A stretch of DNA of 64,000 nt from Larkinella soli (lineage in GTDB: Bacteria; Bacteroidota; Bacteroidia; Cytophagales; Spirosomataceae): positions 62,001 to 126,000 of the forward strand of contig NZ_QTJY01000009.1 in NCBI RefSeq assembly GCF_003703975.1, given 5' to 3'. Position numbers and translations under genes: made by a program. Positions within the stretch are counted from its first letter, which is position 1. Each line of letters opens with the position of its first letter. The notes under the pieces are model-generated. The model made no database searches. It was not told where the DNA came from and saw nothing but the letters and a program-made list of their open reading frames with translations. Below are positions 1 to 8,371 of this stretch, piece by piece.

Positions 1-1787
1 CCTTCCCAGAAAATGTCGCCCGTATGGTGGCCGATGCCGGTGGGCGATTCCTTCATTTTCGAGACGGACCGGATGCCCGGCAGGTGGCCGGCTTCCTCCC
101 GGAACCGCGCGAATTTCTGGGTCAGTTCGCCTTCGATGGGGATGTAGATGAGGTTTTCGCGGTCGTAGCCCAGATTTTTCGACCGGACGTATTCCATCTG
201 CCGGTGAATCACCAGCGTCCCGACGATGAGCAGGATCGACAGCCCAAACTGAAACACGACCAGCCCTTTCCGGAAAACCGTGGCCCCCTGCCCGAACTTC
301 AGGCTTCCCTTCAGGACCCGGACGGGCCGCAGCGACGACAGGAAGAAAGCCGGGTAACTGCCGGCCACCAGCCCGGTCAGGAGCAGCAGCCCCGCCATGG
401 CCGCCCAGAAGGCCGGCCGGTCGACCGGCAGCGCCAGCTGCTTGCCCGTGACGGCGTTGAACGCAGGCAGGAGCAGGGCGACCAGCGCCACGGCGATCCC
501 GATGGAAAAGAACGTCAGCAGGAGGGCCTCGCCGACGAACTGCCCTACCAGCGCCGACCGGACCGCCCCGACCACCTTCCGGACGCCCACTTCCTTCGCC
601 CGTTTCGTGGAACGGGCCGTGGCCAGGTTCATGAAATTGATGCAGGCGATCAGCAGAATAAAAGCCGCCACGAGGGTGAACAGCCGCACGTACTCGATGC
701 GCCCGCCGTCGGGTTTCCCGGCCTTAAAAGTCGAATGAAGGTATTTTTCGGAATAGGGCTGCAGGGCCAGTTCGATCTTCAACCCCTCGGATCTCTGCAA
801 GTAGCGGTAGATGAAATCCCGGATTTTGGCCTCCACGCGGGCCGCATCGGCGGGGTTGCCGTTCCGGTCCGGGCGCAACTGGACGAAGGCCAGCGGGTTG
901 GTATTGCCCCAGTTATACACCCACTTGTTTTCTTTGACATAGTCCTTCCAGGTGCGCAGGAAATCGAACTGCTGCGAGGAATTGGCCGGAAGGTTCTCAA
1001 ACACGGCGGTGATCTTCAGATTGTCGCGGTTTTCGTAGCGGATGATCCGGCCGATGGCCCGGTCGGCGCTTCCGAAGAACTGCTCGGCCATTTTCCGGGA
1101 AACGGCGATGCCGCCGGGTGCGCCCAGGGCGGTTTCGGGGGTTCCTTCCAGCAGCGGATAGCTGAACATCCGGAAGAAGTCTTCCCCGGCCCACGAACCG
1201 TCCATCCTGGCAATCGTTTCGCCCGCTTCGAAGGTGGCCGGCATGTTCCACTCCAGGCTGCTCGCATACTGTACCTCCGGGATGACCCTCTTCAGTTCCT
1301 GGGCCAGCAGGCCCTGGGTGAAGTAGTTGGCCTCCTCCTTGCCGTCGTAATACCGGCGCTCGTAAATCTGGTAGAGGTGCGGCCCGTTGGCGTGAAAGCC
1401 GTCGACGCTGCGCTCGTCCTGCACCCAGAGCAGAATCAGCAGGCTGGCCGCCATACCCAGCGCCAGGCCGAGGATGTTGATGAATGAAAAGGCTTTGTGG
1501 CGAACCAGGTTGCGCCGGCTCACCTTGAAGTAATTCAGAAGCATGTCGGGATTCATGAAGGAGGGGGAGGGTTGGCTGGAGGATCGGGACGGGCGGGCGA
1601 GGGGCCGCAGCAGTTTGAGCGCGCTGAGAACATACCGCCGGCGGGCTTCGCGTACGCCCAGCGTCTCCGCCCAGCCGGTATAGAGTTCGAGCAGGTCGCC
1701 CTGCACTTCTTCGAGGGTGTCGGGGTGCCCGAAGCGTTCCAGCAGCCGGGCGGCCCAGCGGGGCGGAGTAGGAGGGGTCGGTTTCAT
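1..1787 (-). CDS. FtsX/MacB-type ABC transporter permease with N-terminal prefix domain (3' end outside window)
   Basis: The gene starts at 1787 (MKPTPPTPPRWAARLLERFG) and runs off the left edge, leaving about 595 codons. Residues 1-75 form a soluble prefix (LEEVQGDLLELYTGWAETLG) of the kind NCBI calls permease prefix domain 2. A transmembrane helix follows near 98-120 (INILGLALGMAASLLILLW), then a MacB-like periplasmic domain. The first FtsX domain starts near residue 375 (ACINFMNLATARSTKRAKEV, then VGVRKVVGA). The last residues in the window lie in the second periplasmic part, so the second FtsX domain is missing; family members have about 850-890 residues. Such proteins are inner-membrane permeases that work with a separate ATPase, and their substrate is unknown. 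The PadR gene ends 11 bp upstream on the same strand, so the two probably form an operon. The family is clear; the function is not. Confidence 0.9.
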   Translation of the reverse strand, partial: MKPTPPTPPRWAARLLERFGHPDTLEEVQGDLLELYTGWAETLGVREARRRYVLSALKLLRPLARPSRSSSQPSPSFMNPDMLLNYFKVSRRNLVRHKAFSFINILGLALGMAASLLILLWVQDERSVDGFHANGPHLYQIYERRYYDGKEEANYFTQGLLAQELKRVIPEVQYASSLEWNMPATFEAGETIARMDGSWAGEDFFRMFSYPLLEGTPETALGAPGGIAVSRKMAEQFFGSADRAIGRIIRYENRDNLKITAVFENLPANSSQQFDFLRTWKDYVKENKWVYNWGNTNPLAFVQLRPDRNGNPADAARVEAKIRDFIYRYLQRSEGLKIELALQPYSEKYLHSTFKAGKPDGGRIEYVRLFTLVAAFILLIACINFMNLATARSTKRAKEVGVRKVVGAVRSALVGQFVGEALLLTFFSIGIAVALVALLLPAFNAVTGKQLALPVDRPAFWAAMAGLLLLTGLVAGSYPAFFLSSLRPVRVLKGSLKFGQGATVFRKGLVVFQFGLSILLIVGTLVIHRQMEYVRSKNLGYDRENLIYIPIEGELTQKFARFREEAGHLPGIRSVSKMKESPTGIGHHTGDIFWE

Positions 1788-1798
1788 CGGCGGTCCGG

Positions 1799-2137
1799 TT
1801 AGCTGCCCATCAGTTGGAGGGTCTTCGGCGGCAGGGCATTCCAGAGTTCGGTCCGCACCTGGCGAACTTCCTGTAGCGCTTTCCGGCCGGCGGCCGTGAC
1901 CGTGAAGAACCGCTTCCGGCGGCCCCCGCGTTCGGCGGTGGCACCGCCCATTTCCGACTTCAGAAATCCTTTTTCTTCGAGTCGCTGGAGGGTCGTATGC
2001 ACCGTGCTGAAGCCCACCGCCCGCCCGGTCTTTCGTTCGATCTCCTGCGTAATGGGTACGCCGTAGGCTCCTTCGTCCAGAATGGCCGCCGTCAGCAGAA
2101 CGACCTCTTCAAACTCGCCCAGAAACGCTCTTTTCAT
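1799..2137 (-). CDS. PadR family transcriptional regulator
   Basis: A 112-residue protein starting MKRAFLGEFEEVVLL; the open frame extends further upstream, but family alignment and the downstream permease pair favour this ATG. It has a winged-helix PadR domain: YGVPITQEIERKTGRAVGFS (helices 2-3) and VHTTLQRLEEKGFLKSEMG (recognition helix and wing), then a C-terminal helix (GRKALQEVRQVRTELWNAL) of the short PadR subfamily, which dimerises. PadR proteins are usually repressors of a neighbouring membrane transporter. Here the permease begins 11 bp downstream, so local control of that transporter is the natural inference. No clear operator was found in the upstream 238 bp. Confidence 0.9.
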   Translation of the reverse strand: MKRAFLGEFEEVVLLTAAILDEGAYGVPITQEIERKTGRAVGFSTVHTTLQRLEEKGFLKSEMGGATAERGGRRKRFFTVTAAGRKALQEVRQVRTELWNALPPKTLQLMGS

Positions 2138-2240
2138 CTTCGGTCCTGATTTAATCCGATAATGTCGAACAAATGTGGTGCCAATTCGCCGGGAAGGCGT
2201 CTGCGGCTTCCGAAAGCGGTTTTCGACCGGGGCGGAAAGG

Positions 2241-2266
2241 CCGCCTGTCCGGTTCCGGACAGGCGG
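2241..2266. terminator. Strong GC hairpin between Rad52-like operon and padR
   Basis: A perfect 12-bp inverted repeat (CCGCCTGTCCGG at 2241-2252, CCGGACAGGCGG at 2255-2266) separated by two bases. It lies about 110 bp past the stop of the small gene at 2377-2559 and about 100 bp before the PadR start, both on the minus strand. There is no good U-run on either side, so it may be a factor-assisted terminator or a regulatory dyad. Confidence 0.45.
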
Positions 2267-2376
2267 AGCGGGCAAAACCGGACACCGGACGGGTGTGGAA
2301 AGGGTATAAAAAATGGCTCACTCCGAAAGCCGCAGCGGGCTGGAAGTGAACCATTCGGAGAAGCGGGGTAATGGCT

Positions 2377-2559
2377 TCAGTCCCGCTTGGAGATAATCCG
2401 GCGCCGGACTTTTTCGGCCACCTGAAGGTCTTTCAGGCTGACTTTGGTCCGGTCGCGGAGGGCTTTACTGGCAATAAACTGATCGATGCTCAGCCGGATC
2501 ATAAAGGCCAGGCTGTCGGCTTCGTGTTCGTTCAGGTCCAGTTCAATTCGACGTTTCAT
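2377..2559 (-). CDS. Small hypothetical protein downstream of the Rad52-like gene
   Basis: A 60-residue charged protein (starts MKRRIELDLNEHEADSLAFM, ends RRRIISKRD) with no recognised domain and no signal or membrane segment. It begins 16 bp after the Rad52-like stop, with a purine-rich GAAAGG upstream of its ATG, so the two genes look co-transcribed. Helical content is likely. It could be an accessory to the annealing protein, but that rests on position only. The reading frame lacks a comparable competitor on the other strand. Confidence 0.6.
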   Translation of the reverse strand: MKRRIELDLNEHEADSLAFMIRLSIDQFIASKALRDRTKVSLKDLQVAEKVRRRIISKRD

Positions 2560-2575
2560 CTATGCCTTTCTTTCC

Positions 2576-3088
2576 TCAGGCCGCCTGTAAACGGCGGGCA
2601 TGTTCTTCCTTCAACACAACTACATCGCGCTGGGGCTTGCCGCTGTTGATGGATTCGACCAGCGCATCCAGCAGACGCATCGCCCAGTCCGGGATATATT
2701 TACCTTCCACTTCCACGAATACTTTCGGGAAGGTGTAGAGGACACGTCCCAGACCAAACTGTACCGCGGCCCGTTTCATGGCGTCGGAGATTCCTCCTTT
2801 GACCGGTTCGATGGAGGTCCGGCTGGCACCGTCGGTTTTGCTGACCATCTCGCCCGTCGGCAGCGTGACCGTGATCGTGCAGAGAAAGCCGTCTTCCACT
2901 TCCTTAATCTCGTTTCGCCATCCCGCCCAGCCGAACTGGTCGTCGAAACGGTCCATCACCGACCGGTTGGTAATGTACGGCACCACGATCAGTTTCGCGG
3001 GTTTTCCGTTCTTACCTTCAAGCTGTTGCTGTACCCGCCATTCGATTTCGTCAGGGCGTAAGGGAGCGGTTAATTTTGTGAGTTCCAT
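2576..3088 (-). CDS. Rad52/Rad22-like single-strand annealing protein
   Basis: A 170-residue protein matching the short bacterial and phage Rad52/Rad22 family (DdrA-like). The core runs from about residue 9 to 140: LRPDEIEWRVQQQLEGKNGK, then WAGWRNEIKEV, the strand pair GFLCTITVTLPTGEMVSKTD, and the conserved stretch GISDAMKRAAVQFGLGRVLY. Members bind single-stranded DNA ends as rings and promote annealing in recombination or repair. The start MELTKLTAPLRPDEI follows an AT-rich stretch. A 60-residue gene follows by 16 bp. No phage genes are adjacent, so this may be a domesticated or chromosomal repair gene. Family assignment is confident; the cellular role is inferred. Confidence 0.85.
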   Translation of the reverse strand: MELTKLTAPLRPDEIEWRVQQQLEGKNGKPAKLIVVPYITNRSVMDRFDDQFGWAGWRNEIKEVEDGFLCTITVTLPTGEMVSKTDGASRTSIEPVKGGISDAMKRAAVQFGLGRVLYTFPKVFVEVEGKYIPDWAMRLLDALVESINSGKPQRDVVVLKEEHARRLQAA

Positions 3089-3186
3089 ACTTTGTTGTTT
3101 TCCTTAAAAATAACAAAAAAATACCAGAAAATGGTCGCTTCCTGCCAATTTTTACTCATAAAAAGTCAAGATTTTTTTATCATTGA

Positions 3187-3220
3187 AAGACCGGACGGAA
3201 TGATCTGTCCGCCCGGTCTT
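3187..3220. terminator. Bidirectional terminator-like hairpin
   Basis: AAGACCGG (3187-3194) pairs with CCGGTCTT (3213-3220); an inner CGGA/TCCG pair extends the stem across one A/C mismatch, leaving an 8-base loop. A TTT run follows on the + strand and AT-rich DNA lies on the other side. It sits in the 546-bp gap between the Rad52-like gene and the next minus-strand gene. Confidence 0.5.
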
Positions 3221-3389
3221 TTCCCACCCTTCTATGACGGCCTCGACCGTAACCTGCCCTCCGGAAGCGGGCGACGGAAACCGGAATTGCCCTGTCCGTC
3301 TGCCGGCTTTACAACAGATATTCAAACCATTCGTCAACCCTGATGTTGACCAGGAGAACCGGAGGGTATCACGAAACGAATTCTGAAGT

Positions 3390-3601
3390 ATGGAAAAAGT
3401 TCCGTGAGGAAAAACGGCTTTGGTAACCGGAGCCGCTTCCGGTATCGGAAAAAGCCGTCGCCCTGTTGTACGGGCAGCATGGAGCGAACGTCATGGTGTC
3501 CGACCTTGACAAAACGAAGGGCCACGAAGTAGTCGGACAGCTGGAGGAACAGGGCGTCGGCCCGCTTCTTCAAAGCCGACGGCGGCAATCTGGCGCAGTG
3601 A
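3390..3601 (+). pseudogene. Remnant of a short-chain dehydrogenase/reductase (SDR)
   Basis: The 5' end of an SDR gene is recognisable across frames. ATG at 3390 gives MEKVP, then a TGA stop, then GKTALVTGAASGIGK in the same frame; this is the classic N-terminal TGxxxGIG cofactor-binding motif. One extra A then shifts the frame, and AVALLYGQHGANVMVSDLDK follows, then GHEVVGQLEEQGV. A second frame change restores FFKADGGNLAQ before a TGA at 3599. Only about 70 of the usual 250 codons remain; the catalytic YxxxK part is absent. At least one nonsense and two frame changes mean it cannot make a working enzyme. Everything else in 3089-3634 looks non-coding. Confidence 0.8.
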
Positions 3602-3634
3602 CGGGAAGGCAATGCGGGTCGGTGCCGGGCCGCA

Positions 3635-4027
3635 TCAGGCCCGCACGGCCGTATGGTGGCTCAGGAATGCCCAGAGGTTCTTTTTGAAGGATTGCAGGTC
3701 CCACCGGAAATCGTCCATCTCTTCCCGCAGATACCGGTGGTCTTCCTCCATCTCCCTGCCGGCCGCCTGCTGCCAGGCCATCGCCACCTCGTGGTTGTAT
3801 TCGTTTACCTCCTCCTTCAACTGGGGAATCAGCCGTTCGTAGTGCCGGAGCCGGCCGTTCAAGTAGTCGTAATCCCCCTGCCCGGCGGCCGGCAGCTGCT
3901 CCTTCGCCACTCCTCTCATTATCTGCTGGAAAAGCGGCAGTTCAATTCCGGCAAATTCAATTTCGTTCTGCCAGCAGCGGACTTCCAGGTGTCGGCGGCT
4001 CAGATTCGTTAACAGCTCGGTTCTCAT
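3635..4027 (-). CDS. Hypothetical coiled-coil protein
   Basis: A 130-residue soluble protein starting MRTELLTNLSRRHLEVRCWQ; this ATG is preferred to a start 21 codons upstream because the extra N-terminus is low in coding character. It is rich in charged residues and aromatic residues, and segments such as LNGRLRHYERLIPQLKEEVN and EEDHRYLREEMDDFRWDLQS are likely long helices or a coiled coil. There is no signal peptide. I do not recognise a family. It stands alone; 238 bp without any visible gene lie between it and the next gene. Confidence 0.65.
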   Translation of the reverse strand: MRTELLTNLSRRHLEVRCWQNEIEFAGIELPLFQQIMRGVAKEQLPAAGQGDYDYLNGRLRHYERLIPQLKEEVNEYNHEVAMAWQQAAGREMEEDHRYLREEMDDFRWDLQSFKKNLWAFLSHHTAVRA

Positions 4028-4265
4028 AACACAAAGGGTCTGATTCGTGGAAAACGACGGAAAATTACGCCCGGTCCGCCCGGCCGGCACTGAGAACCGT
4101 CAGTTCGAAAGCTGATTCATAACCGGTTGATTCACCGATTGTCCCCGTGATCTTTATCAGGAAGTTCTTTGACGGCGGTCATGGCCGGACGCGGGTGATT
4201 GGCCCATCTTTGTTTCGTTCCACCTACGTTCCCGGGTTGCTTACGAATCCAAGAATCTTGCTTCC

Positions 4266-4658
4266 ATGATGTACCGAACACTGATCATCTGGTTTCTGAT
4301 GCTGCTACTGGCGGTGCTGAACGGCGCGTTCCGCGAGGCCGTGATTCGTCCGCAGCTCGGCCAACCGTGGGGCCATGTCCTCAGCACCGCCCTGCTCTGT
4401 ATGCTGATCGGCGGGCTGGCCTGGTATTCCGTCGGCTGGATCAAACCGCACAGCCTGCGCGAAGCCTGGGGCGTCGGGCTGACATGGGTCTCGCTGACCC
4501 TGGCCTTCGAATTCCTGGCCGGCCATTACCTGTTCGGCCGGTCCTGGAATTACCTGCTCGACCAATACGACCTGATGAAAGGACAGGTCTGGCTGTTCGT
4601 TCCGCTGGTGACGCTGCTGGCCCCGGTCTGGGTGTTCCGGCTTCGGATGCCGGTTTGA
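4266..4658 (+). CDS. Small integral membrane protein
   Basis: A 130-residue protein with four predicted membrane spans: LIIWFLMLLLAVLNGAF, VLSTALLCMLIGGLAWYSVG, GLTWVSLTLAFEFLAGHYLF and VWLFVPLVTLLAPVWVF. The start may be either of two successive ATG codons (4266 or 4269). The central FEFLAGHY and the AFREAVIRP segment are typical of a widespread uncharacterised bacterial membrane family. It precedes the YafY gene by 85 bp on the same strand. Function unknown. Confidence 0.75.
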   Translation: MMYRTLIIWFLMLLLAVLNGAFREAVIRPQLGQPWGHVLSTALLCMLIGGLAWYSVGWIKPHSLREAWGVGLTWVSLTLAFEFLAGHYLFGRSWNYLLDQYDLMKGQVWLFVPLVTLLAPVWVFRLRMPV

Positions 4659-4743
4659 GCGGGATTCTTCAAAAACCAGTCGCTTTTCGGCGGCAGCCGG
4701 TATCTTGCGGGCGGGTTCCGGGTGCGTGAACCCGCCGAAACGA

Positions 4744-5460
4744 ATGAACGACAACGACACCTCCCGGCTTTCCCGTCTGACGGCCATCCTCACCCAGCTG
4801 CAAACGAAGCGGCTTCTCACGGCCACCACCCTCGCCGACAGATTCGGCGTCAGCGTCCGGACCATCTACCGCGACATCCGGGCGCTCGAACAATCCGGCG
4901 TGCCGATCGTGACGGAGGAGGGACGGGGTTACCGGCTCATGGAGGGCTACCGGCTGCCCCCGGTTTCGTTCACCGAAAGCGAAGCCAATGCCCTCATCAC
5001 GGCGGAGCAGTTCATGCTGAAAAACCGGGATGCCTCGCTGGTGCGGGAATTTACGGCCGCCATCGAGAAAATAAAGGCGGTATTGCGTCACCCCACCCGG
5101 GAAAGCACCGAGCTGCTGTCCAGCCGGATGATGGTGAGCCAGAACAACGCCCACGACCGGACGAGCGATTTTCTGGCCGCGCTGCAACTGGCGCTGACCC
5201 GTTTCAACCCGGTCAGCCTGGAATACCGCAAACTCGGCACGGAGGAAGTCACGACGCGGGTGGTGGAGCCTTTCGCCCTCCTGAGCACGCAGGAGAACTG
5301 GCTGCTGGTGGCCTGGTGCCGGCTGCGGAACGGCTTTCGGATATTCCGGCTCGACCGGATCGGAAGACTGGACGTGCTGAACGAATCGTTTGAACCGCAT
5401 TCACTGACGCTCCAGGAATTTTTCAGATTATCCGAAAACCGGGACGAACCCCTGACATAG
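4744..5460 (+). CDS. YafY family HTH/WYL-domain transcriptional regulator
   Basis: A 238-residue protein starting MNDNDTSRLSRLTAILTQLQ. An N-terminal HTH_11 domain (about residues 8-60) contains TATTLADRFGVSVRTIYRDI and RALEQSGVPIVTEEGRGYRL, typical of YafY/DeoR-like regulators. A WYL domain lies at about 140-230 (SLEYRKLGTEEVTTRVVEPF, then LVAWCRLRNGFRIFRLDRIG). WYL regulators bind small ligands or nucleic acid and control nearby genes. The VOC-fold gene begins 57 bp downstream on the same strand, so it is the likely target. Confidence 0.88.
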   Translation: MNDNDTSRLSRLTAILTQLQTKRLLTATTLADRFGVSVRTIYRDIRALEQSGVPIVTEEGRGYRLMEGYRLPPVSFTESEANALITAEQFMLKNRDASLVREFTAAIEKIKAVLRHPTRESTELLSSRMMVSQNNAHDRTSDFLAALQLALTRFNPVSLEYRKLGTEEVTTRVVEPFALLSTQENWLLVAWCRLRNGFRIFRLDRIGRLDVLNESFEPHSLTLQEFFRLSENRDEPLT

Positions 5461-5517
5461 GGCTGTCACCGGACCCTTCTACCTTTGTTACGAACGAAAA
5501 CGCCAACACAGAGGAAG

Positions 5518-5949
5518 ATGGAATCAACAGCCTTATTACGCGGCATGGCCAACGTCAGCTACTGGGCCGACGATGTGAAGGAAGCCCGCCGGTGGTACTC
5601 CGAGGTTTTCGGTTTATCACCCTATTTCCAGCGCCCCGATGCCGAAAACCCGGCCTACATCGAATTCCGGGTGGGCGACTACCGGCACGAGGTCGGCATC
5701 GTGGATTCGAAATACCGGCCCCGGCCTTCGGCCGAAGGCCCCGCCGGCGCCATCCTGTACTGGCACGTGGACGATATCCGACAGGCGATGGACCGGCTCC
5801 TGGCGCTGGGAGCCAAAGAATATGATCCGATTACGGAACGGGGTCCGGGCTTCGTCACGGCCGCCGTCGTCGATCCCTTCGGGAATATTCTCGGAATCAT
5901 GTATAACCGGCATTATCTGGACATCCTTTCGGGCGAAAGCCGGGATTGA
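5518..5949 (+). CDS. VOC superfamily (glyoxalase/bleomycin resistance-fold) protein
   Basis: A 143-residue protein starting MESTALLRGMANVSYWADDV; an upstream in-frame TTG/ATG region exists but the ATG at 5518 has a GAGGAAG stretch just before it. Two beta-alpha-beta-beta-beta modules are visible: ARRWYSEVFGLSPYFQRP with HEVGIVDSKY, and LYWHVDDIRQAMDRLLALGA with TAAVVDPFGNILGIMYN. The DPFGNILGI signature is characteristic of the family. Members include glyoxalases, dioxygenases and antibiotic-binding proteins; the substrate cannot be told. It lies just downstream of a YafY regulator, an arrangement common for paired VOC/YafY genes. Confidence 0.85.
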   Translation: MESTALLRGMANVSYWADDVKEARRWYSEVFGLSPYFQRPDAENPAYIEFRVGDYRHEVGIVDSKYRPRPSAEGPAGAILYWHVDDIRQAMDRLLALGAKEYDPITERGPGFVTAAVVDPFGNILGIMYNRHYLDILSGESRD

Positions 5950-5979
5950 TTTCCGAAAAAGCCGTCTGAAACGCCAGAC

Positions 5980-6015
5980 AGGGGCCGCGGGCGGATGGCT
6001 TGCGGCCCCTCTTTT
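5980..6015. terminator. Rho-independent terminator between convergent genes
   Basis: AGGGGCCGC (5980-5988) pairs with GCGGCCCCT (6002-6010) and is followed by CTTTTA on the + strand. It lies 30 bp after the VOC gene stop and abuts the stop of the permease on the minus strand, so it should end + strand transcription at least. Confidence 0.75.
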
Positions 6016-8371
6016 ATTCCGACCGCAGGCTTCGGACCGGGTTCATCAGCGCAGCTTTGACGCTCTGGAAGCTGACCGTCAGCAGGGTGATGAGGAAAAC
6101 CGCGCCCCCGGCGATCAGGAATGTGCCCCAGCTTACGTCGATGCGGTAGGCAAACCCCTCCAGCCACCGGCCGATGACGTACCGGGCCGCCGGGACCGCA
6201 ATCAGGACGGCGACGGCCACCAGCATCAGATACTCCCGCGAAAGCAGCACGACCAGGTTGCCTACCGTGGCCCCCAGCACCTTCCGGATGCCGATCTCCT
6301 TCGTGCGCCGTTCCGCCGACCAGGCCGCCAGCCCGAACAGCCCCAGTCCGGCAATGAAGAGAATCAGTCCCGAAAACCAGCCCAGCAGCGTCCGGGCTCT
6401 CTCTTCCCGTTCATACTGCCGGTCAAAGGCCGAATCCAGAAAAGCCGCATCAAAGGGGTGATTGGGAAACAGCCGCGTCCAGGCCGACCGGACCACCCCG
6501 ACCTCGGTCGGTTTCAGCCGGACCAGAACGTTGGGCGGGCTGTCGGTCCGGTAATACAGTAGAATCGGTTCGATCCGGTTATGGAGCGAAGCGAAGTGGT
6601 AGTCGCTCACGACGCCGATCACCTGCTGGCGGTCCGTGTCGGCCGCCAGGCTGCCGATGGTCTTCCCGACGGCCTGCTCCGGTCGCCAGCCCATCCACTT
6701 CACGAAGCTCTCGTTGACGATGACGGATCGGCTGCGGTCGGCAACTGAACCGGGGTCGAAATGGCGTCCGGACTTTAGCCTGATCTTCAGCAGGTCGAGG
6801 TAGGATTCGTCGATCCGGGCAAAAAACACCATCTGCTCGGTCTTCCGGCCCGCCGTTTCCTTCACGATGCCGGCCTTGCCGTCGTAGGTGATGGGACTCA
6901 GGCCCAGCGCCACGCCCTCGATCCGGCTGTCTTTTGCCAGAGCGGATTTCAGCAGCGGCATCTTCTGCCGGACGGCGTCGTCCGCCGGTACGTTCACCAC
7001 CAGCACCTGCTCTTTCGAGAAGCCGGGATCTTTCCGGAGCAGAAAGTCCGTCTGCTGCCGCACGGCCAGCGTACCGGCCATCAGCACGGCCGCCAGCGTG
7101 AACTGCACCACCACGAGGGACTTGCCGGCCAGCCGGCGTCCTGTCGGCCCGAAACCGCCTTTCAGAACCCGGGCCGTCCGGGCCGACGACAGAATGACCG
7201 CCGGATACAGGCCGATCAGCAGCCCGACCGCCCCGACGACGGCCGGAAGCCCCGCGGCAAACCGCCAGTCGGGCAGCGCGGGAGGGAGGCCCGTGAGCTG
7301 TTCGTAGACCGGGCGCAGGGCCACGACCACCGGCAGGGCCAGCACCGTGCTGACGGCCACCATCAGGAGCGCTTCCCAGACGAACTGCCCCACCAGTTGC
7401 CGCCGATCCGCTCCGACCGCCTTCCGGATGCCCACCTCCTTCTGCCTCCGCACCGACTGGGCCACGTACAGGTTGACGTAATTGATGCAGGCCACCAGCA
7501 GGAGGAAGGCCGCCACGAGCGAGAAGATGGTCAGTTGCGTGCGGTCGCCTTTGGGCGTGTCGTCGAACAGCCCTTCGACGAAATGCAGGCCGGTCAGGGG
7601 CTGAAGCCGGTGTTCGAGCCGGATGTCGTAGCCGAGCGCTTTGACGCGGGGAACGACCTGCGTCCGGTCGAACTGCGCCAGCTTCCGGCCGAAGGGTTCC
7701 GCCCCGCCCGGGTTTCCAAGCTGGACGAAGGTGAAGCAGGAGGTATCGAAAACGTCTTCGGGTGAGGGCGGAGCCTCCTGCCAGGAGATCAGGGCGCTGA
7801 ATTTCAGATCGGTATTGGGCGGGAGGTCTTCCAGCACCCCGCCGACGAGGTAAGGGCGGTCGTTGAGCCGCAGCACCTTCCCGACCGGCGGGGTGTCGGC
7901 AAAGTATTTCCGGGCCATCCGCTGCGTCAGAACGATCCGGCCCGGCCGGTCCAGCGCCGAGGCATCCCCGGCCAGAAAGCGATAGGAAAACAGGCTGAAG
8001 ACGGCGGCATCGGCCTGATAGACATCACCTTCACCGATCGGCTCCTTGCCTTTTCGGAATGTGGCGACGGGCACCGGCCGGAACCGAACCGCCTGGACCA
8101 CCTCCGGGTAGGTCTTCCGGAGCCGGGGGCCGAGATCCGCGCTCGACAGTGCCAGCCCGTCGTCCGATTGGCCGGTTTTAAAACGGGTGATGATTCGGAA
8201 AATCGAATCGGCGTTCTCGTGAAACCGGTCGTAAGACAGTTCGTTCCGGACGTAGAGCGTGATCAGCAGGCAGCAGGCCATGCCCACCGACAGGCCCAGA
8301 ATGTTGATGGCGCTGTACAGCCGGTTGGCGAGAAGGGTGCGGAAGGCGATTTTGAGATAGTTGGTCAGCAT
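6014..8371 (-). CDS. FtsX/MacB-type ABC transporter permease
   Basis: A 785-residue inner-membrane protein starting MLTNYLKIAFRTLLANRLYS; the frame extends 12 codons further but this start fits the family. It has the usual two-unit plan: a helix near residues 20-45 (INILGLSVGMACCLLITLYV), a MacB-like periplasmic domain, an FtsX domain near 285-410 (ACINYVNLYVAQSVRRQKEV, VGIRKAVGA), a second periplasmic domain, and a final FtsX domain near 660-780 (GLGLFGLAAWSAERRTKEIG, IRKVLGATVGNLVVLLSREY). Unlike the permease at 1-1787 it has no soluble prefix domain and no PadR neighbour. An ATPase partner is not in the window. Transport of lipids, peptides or antimicrobials is possible for the family. It is divergent from the saccharide operon across 288 bp. 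Confidence 0.92.
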   Translation of the reverse strand: MLTNYLKIAFRTLLANRLYSAINILGLSVGMACCLLITLYVRNELSYDRFHENADSIFRIITRFKTGQSDDGLALSSADLGPRLRKTYPEVVQAVRFRPVPVATFRKGKEPIGEGDVYQADAAVFSLFSYRFLAGDASALDRPGRIVLTQRMARKYFADTPPVGKVLRLNDRPYLVGGVLEDLPPNTDLKFSALISWQEAPPSPEDVFDTSCFTFVQLGNPGGAEPFGRKLAQFDRTQVVPRVKALGYDIRLEHRLQPLTGLHFVEGLFDDTPKGDRTQLTIFSLVAAFLLLVACINYVNLYVAQSVRRQKEVGIRKAVGADRRQLVGQFVWEALLMVAVSTVLALPVVVALRPVYEQLTGLPPALPDWRFAAGLPAVVGAVGLLIGLYPAVILSSARTARVLKGGFGPTGRRLAGKSLVVVQFTLAAVLMAGTLAVRQQTDFLLRKDPGFSKEQVLVVNVPADDAVRQKMPLLKSALAKDSRIEGVALGLSPITYDGKAGIVKETAGRKTEQMVFFARIDESYLDLLKIRLKSGRHFDPGSVADRSRSVIVNESFVKWMGWRPEQAVGKTIGSLAADTDRQQVIGVVSDYHFASLHNRIEPILLYYRTDSPPNVLVRLKPTEVGVVRSAWTRLFPNHPFDAAFLDSAFDRQYEREERARTLLGWFSGLILFIAGLGLFGLAAWSAERRTKEIGIRKVLGATVGNLVVLLSREYLMLVAVAVLIAVPAARYVIGRWLEGFAYRIDVSWGTFLIAGGAVFLITLLTVSFQSVKAALMNPVRSLRSE

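Noticed and set aside
24-1487. Long + strand open frame of 487 codons
   Set aside because: It is the antisense shadow of the permease on the minus strand; its product is rich in Arg, Pro and Gln and has no domain, while the minus frame gives a clear FtsX protein.
3092-3343. 83-codon + strand frame after the Rad52-like gene
   Set aside because: It crosses a terminator-like hairpin and has no recognisable pattern.
4669-5400. 243-codon minus-strand frame opposite the YafY gene
   Set aside because: YafY has clear HTH and WYL motifs on the + strand; the opposite frame has none.
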